64,000 nt of DNA from Reticulitermes speratus (Eukaryota > Arthropoda > Insecta > Blattodea > Rhinotermitidae): NCBI GenBank assembly GCA_021186555.1, contig JAJKFL010000042.1, positions 47,233,480 through 47,297,479 of the forward strand. The letters are read 5' to 3'. Below the pieces are notes generated by a model. That model was not told the DNA's origin, searched no databases, and saw only the letters and a program-made list of their open reading frames with translations. The number at the start of each line of letters is the position of its first letter. Position 1 is the first letter of the stretch. Shown one piece after another: positions 62,690-64,000 of this stretch. The position numbers and the translations under genes are program-made.

Positions 62690-64000
62690 TCTACTCGTGA
62701 GACCAAAATGTATACGAAGATGACTATGGAGCATTGGTGGAATGATACTGACAGGGAAAACTGAAGTATTGGGAGAAAAACATTATACAGCGTTGGTGGT
62801 AGTTGTATGAATGTGTCTGGAGCATTGGTGGAATGATACTGACAGGGGAAACTGAAGTACTGGGAGAAAAACATTATACAGCGTTGGTGGTAGTTGTATG
62901 AATGAGTATGGAGCATTGGTGGAATGATACTGACAGGGGAAACTGAAGTACTGGGAGAAAAACATTATACAGCGTTGGTGGTAGATGGATGAATGAGTAT
63001 GGAGCAATGGTGGAATGATACTGACAGGGGAAACTGAAGTACTGGGAGAGAAACATTATACAGCGTTGGTGGTAGTTGTATGAATGAGTATGGAGCATTG
63101 GTGGAATGATACTGACAGGGGAAACTGAAGTACTGGGAGAGAAACATTATACAGCGTTGGTGGTAGATGTATGAATGAGTATGGAGCATTGGTGGAATTA
63201 TACTGACAAGGGGAAACTGAAGTACTGGGAGAGAAACATTATACAGCGTTGGTGGTAGATGTATGAATGAGTATGGAGCATTGGTGGAATGATACTGACA
63301 GGGGAAAACTGAAGTACTGGGAGAGAAACATTATACAGCGTTGGTGGTAGATGTATGAATGAGTATGGAGCATTGGTGGAATGATACTGGCAGGGGAAAA
63401 CTAAAGTACTGGGAGAAAAACATTATACAGCGTTGGTGGTAGATGGATGAATGAGTATGGAGCATTGGTGGAATGATACTGACAGGGGAAAACTGAAGTA
63501 CTGGGAGAGAAACATTATACAGCGTTGGTGGTAGATGTATGAATGAGTATGGAGCATTGGTGGAATGATAGTGACAGGGGAAAACTGAAGTACTGGGAGA
63601 GAAACATTTTACAGCGTTGGTGGTAGATGTATGAATGAGTATGCAGCGTTGGTGCGAATGATACTGACAGGGAAAACTGAAGTACTGGGAGAAAAACATT
63701 ATACAGCGTTGGTGGTAGATGGATGAATGAGTAAGGAGCAATGGTGGAATGATACTGACAGGGGAAAACTGAAGTACTGGGAGAGAAACATTATAGAGCG
63801 TTGGTGGTAGATGTATGAATGAGCATGGAGCGTTGGTGGAATGATACTGAGAGGGGAAAACTGATGTACTGGGAGAAAACATTATACAGCGTTGGTGGTA
63901 GATGTATGAATGAGTATGGAGCATTGGTGGAATGATGCTGACAGGGGAAAACTGAAATACTGGGAGAGAAACATTATACAGCGTCGGTGGTAGATGGATG
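62690..64000 (-). repeat. 91-bp satellite, ~14 units, running off the window
   Basis: Plus-strand unit GGAGCATTGGTGGAATGATA, CTGACAGGGGAAACTGAAGT, ACTGGGAGAGAAACATTATA, CAGCGTTGGTGGTAGATGTA, TGAATGAGTAT. The first half resembles SINE-D body in reverse (compare GGAGCACCGGTGGAATGAAA at 3.1 kb). The array continues past 64000. Confidence 0.95.

Noticed and set aside
1..64000. Endogenous viral sequence, bacterial contamination, defence or biosynthetic cluster
   Set aside because: No viral protein motif, operon or bacterial gene spacing was seen anywhere in the window.

Overview
The window looks like intergenic DNA from a large, repeat-rich insect genome. The best fit is a cockroach or termite (Blattodea, Periplaneta-like). 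That placement rests on the non-LTR retrotransposon remnant at 9.06-9.93 kb and the set of tRNA-derived SINEs, which match my recollection of cockroach repeats; it is an inference, not a search result. I see no convincing host protein-coding gene. The one intact conventional gene is a tRNA-Gly (anticodon CCC) at 20.17-20.24 kb. Almost all the longer open reading frames lie in tandem arrays whose unit length is a multiple of three or whose unit lacks stop codons.

Three layers fill the window. (1) Tandem arrays: about sixteen, with units of 10 to 114 bp, cover roughly a quarter of the window when their extents are added. The main ones are the 114-bp satellite (3.3-4.2, 11.5-12.3, 24.0-25.1, 26.7-28.6 kb), 10-bp (6.0-6.7), 39-bp (13.6-15.5), 31-bp (35.4-35.9), 48-bp (36.2-37.0), 39-bp (41.0-41.8), 49-bp (42.55-44.3), 21-bp (48.9-49.7), 25-bp (58.9-59.7), 54/60-bp (60.3-61.7) and 91-bp (62.7 kb to the window end). 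(2) tRNA-headed SINEs of at least five families (called A to E here), several with clear target-site duplications and some nested. (3) Older transposons: truncated LINE 3' ends on both strands, two decayed mariner-like elements with TA-flanked inverted ends, a 485-bp hAT-type MITE with an 8-bp duplication, a pogo-like MITE, a 145-bp MITE in three copies, and two related groups of inverted-repeat elements.

The most interesting signal is in the inverted-repeat elements. They carry motifs that fit the hammerhead self-cleaving ribozyme core (CUGANGA, a paired stem II, GAAA, a one- or two-base-pair stem III, an NUH cleavage site, and a stem I that closes). Copies at 29.94, 30.44, 40.80, 52.03 and 62.26 kb keep stem I; a dozen others keep the core but not stem I. 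Hammerheads of this minimal form are known from Penelope-like retroelements, so I read these as non-autonomous Penelope-like or retrozyme-like elements. No Penelope reverse transcriptase is visible here.

A second theme is that mobile elements seed the tandem arrays. The 114-bp satellite sits between inverted ends that also flank a single-unit copy (47 kb). The 39-bp array at 41 kb lies inside a ribozyme-bearing element. The 48-bp and 21-bp arrays sit at the 5' side of SINE bodies, the 48-bp unit repeating the A-box region. The 91-bp satellite resembles the 3' part of SINE-D, and the 31-bp unit resembles sequence flanking the ribozyme elements.
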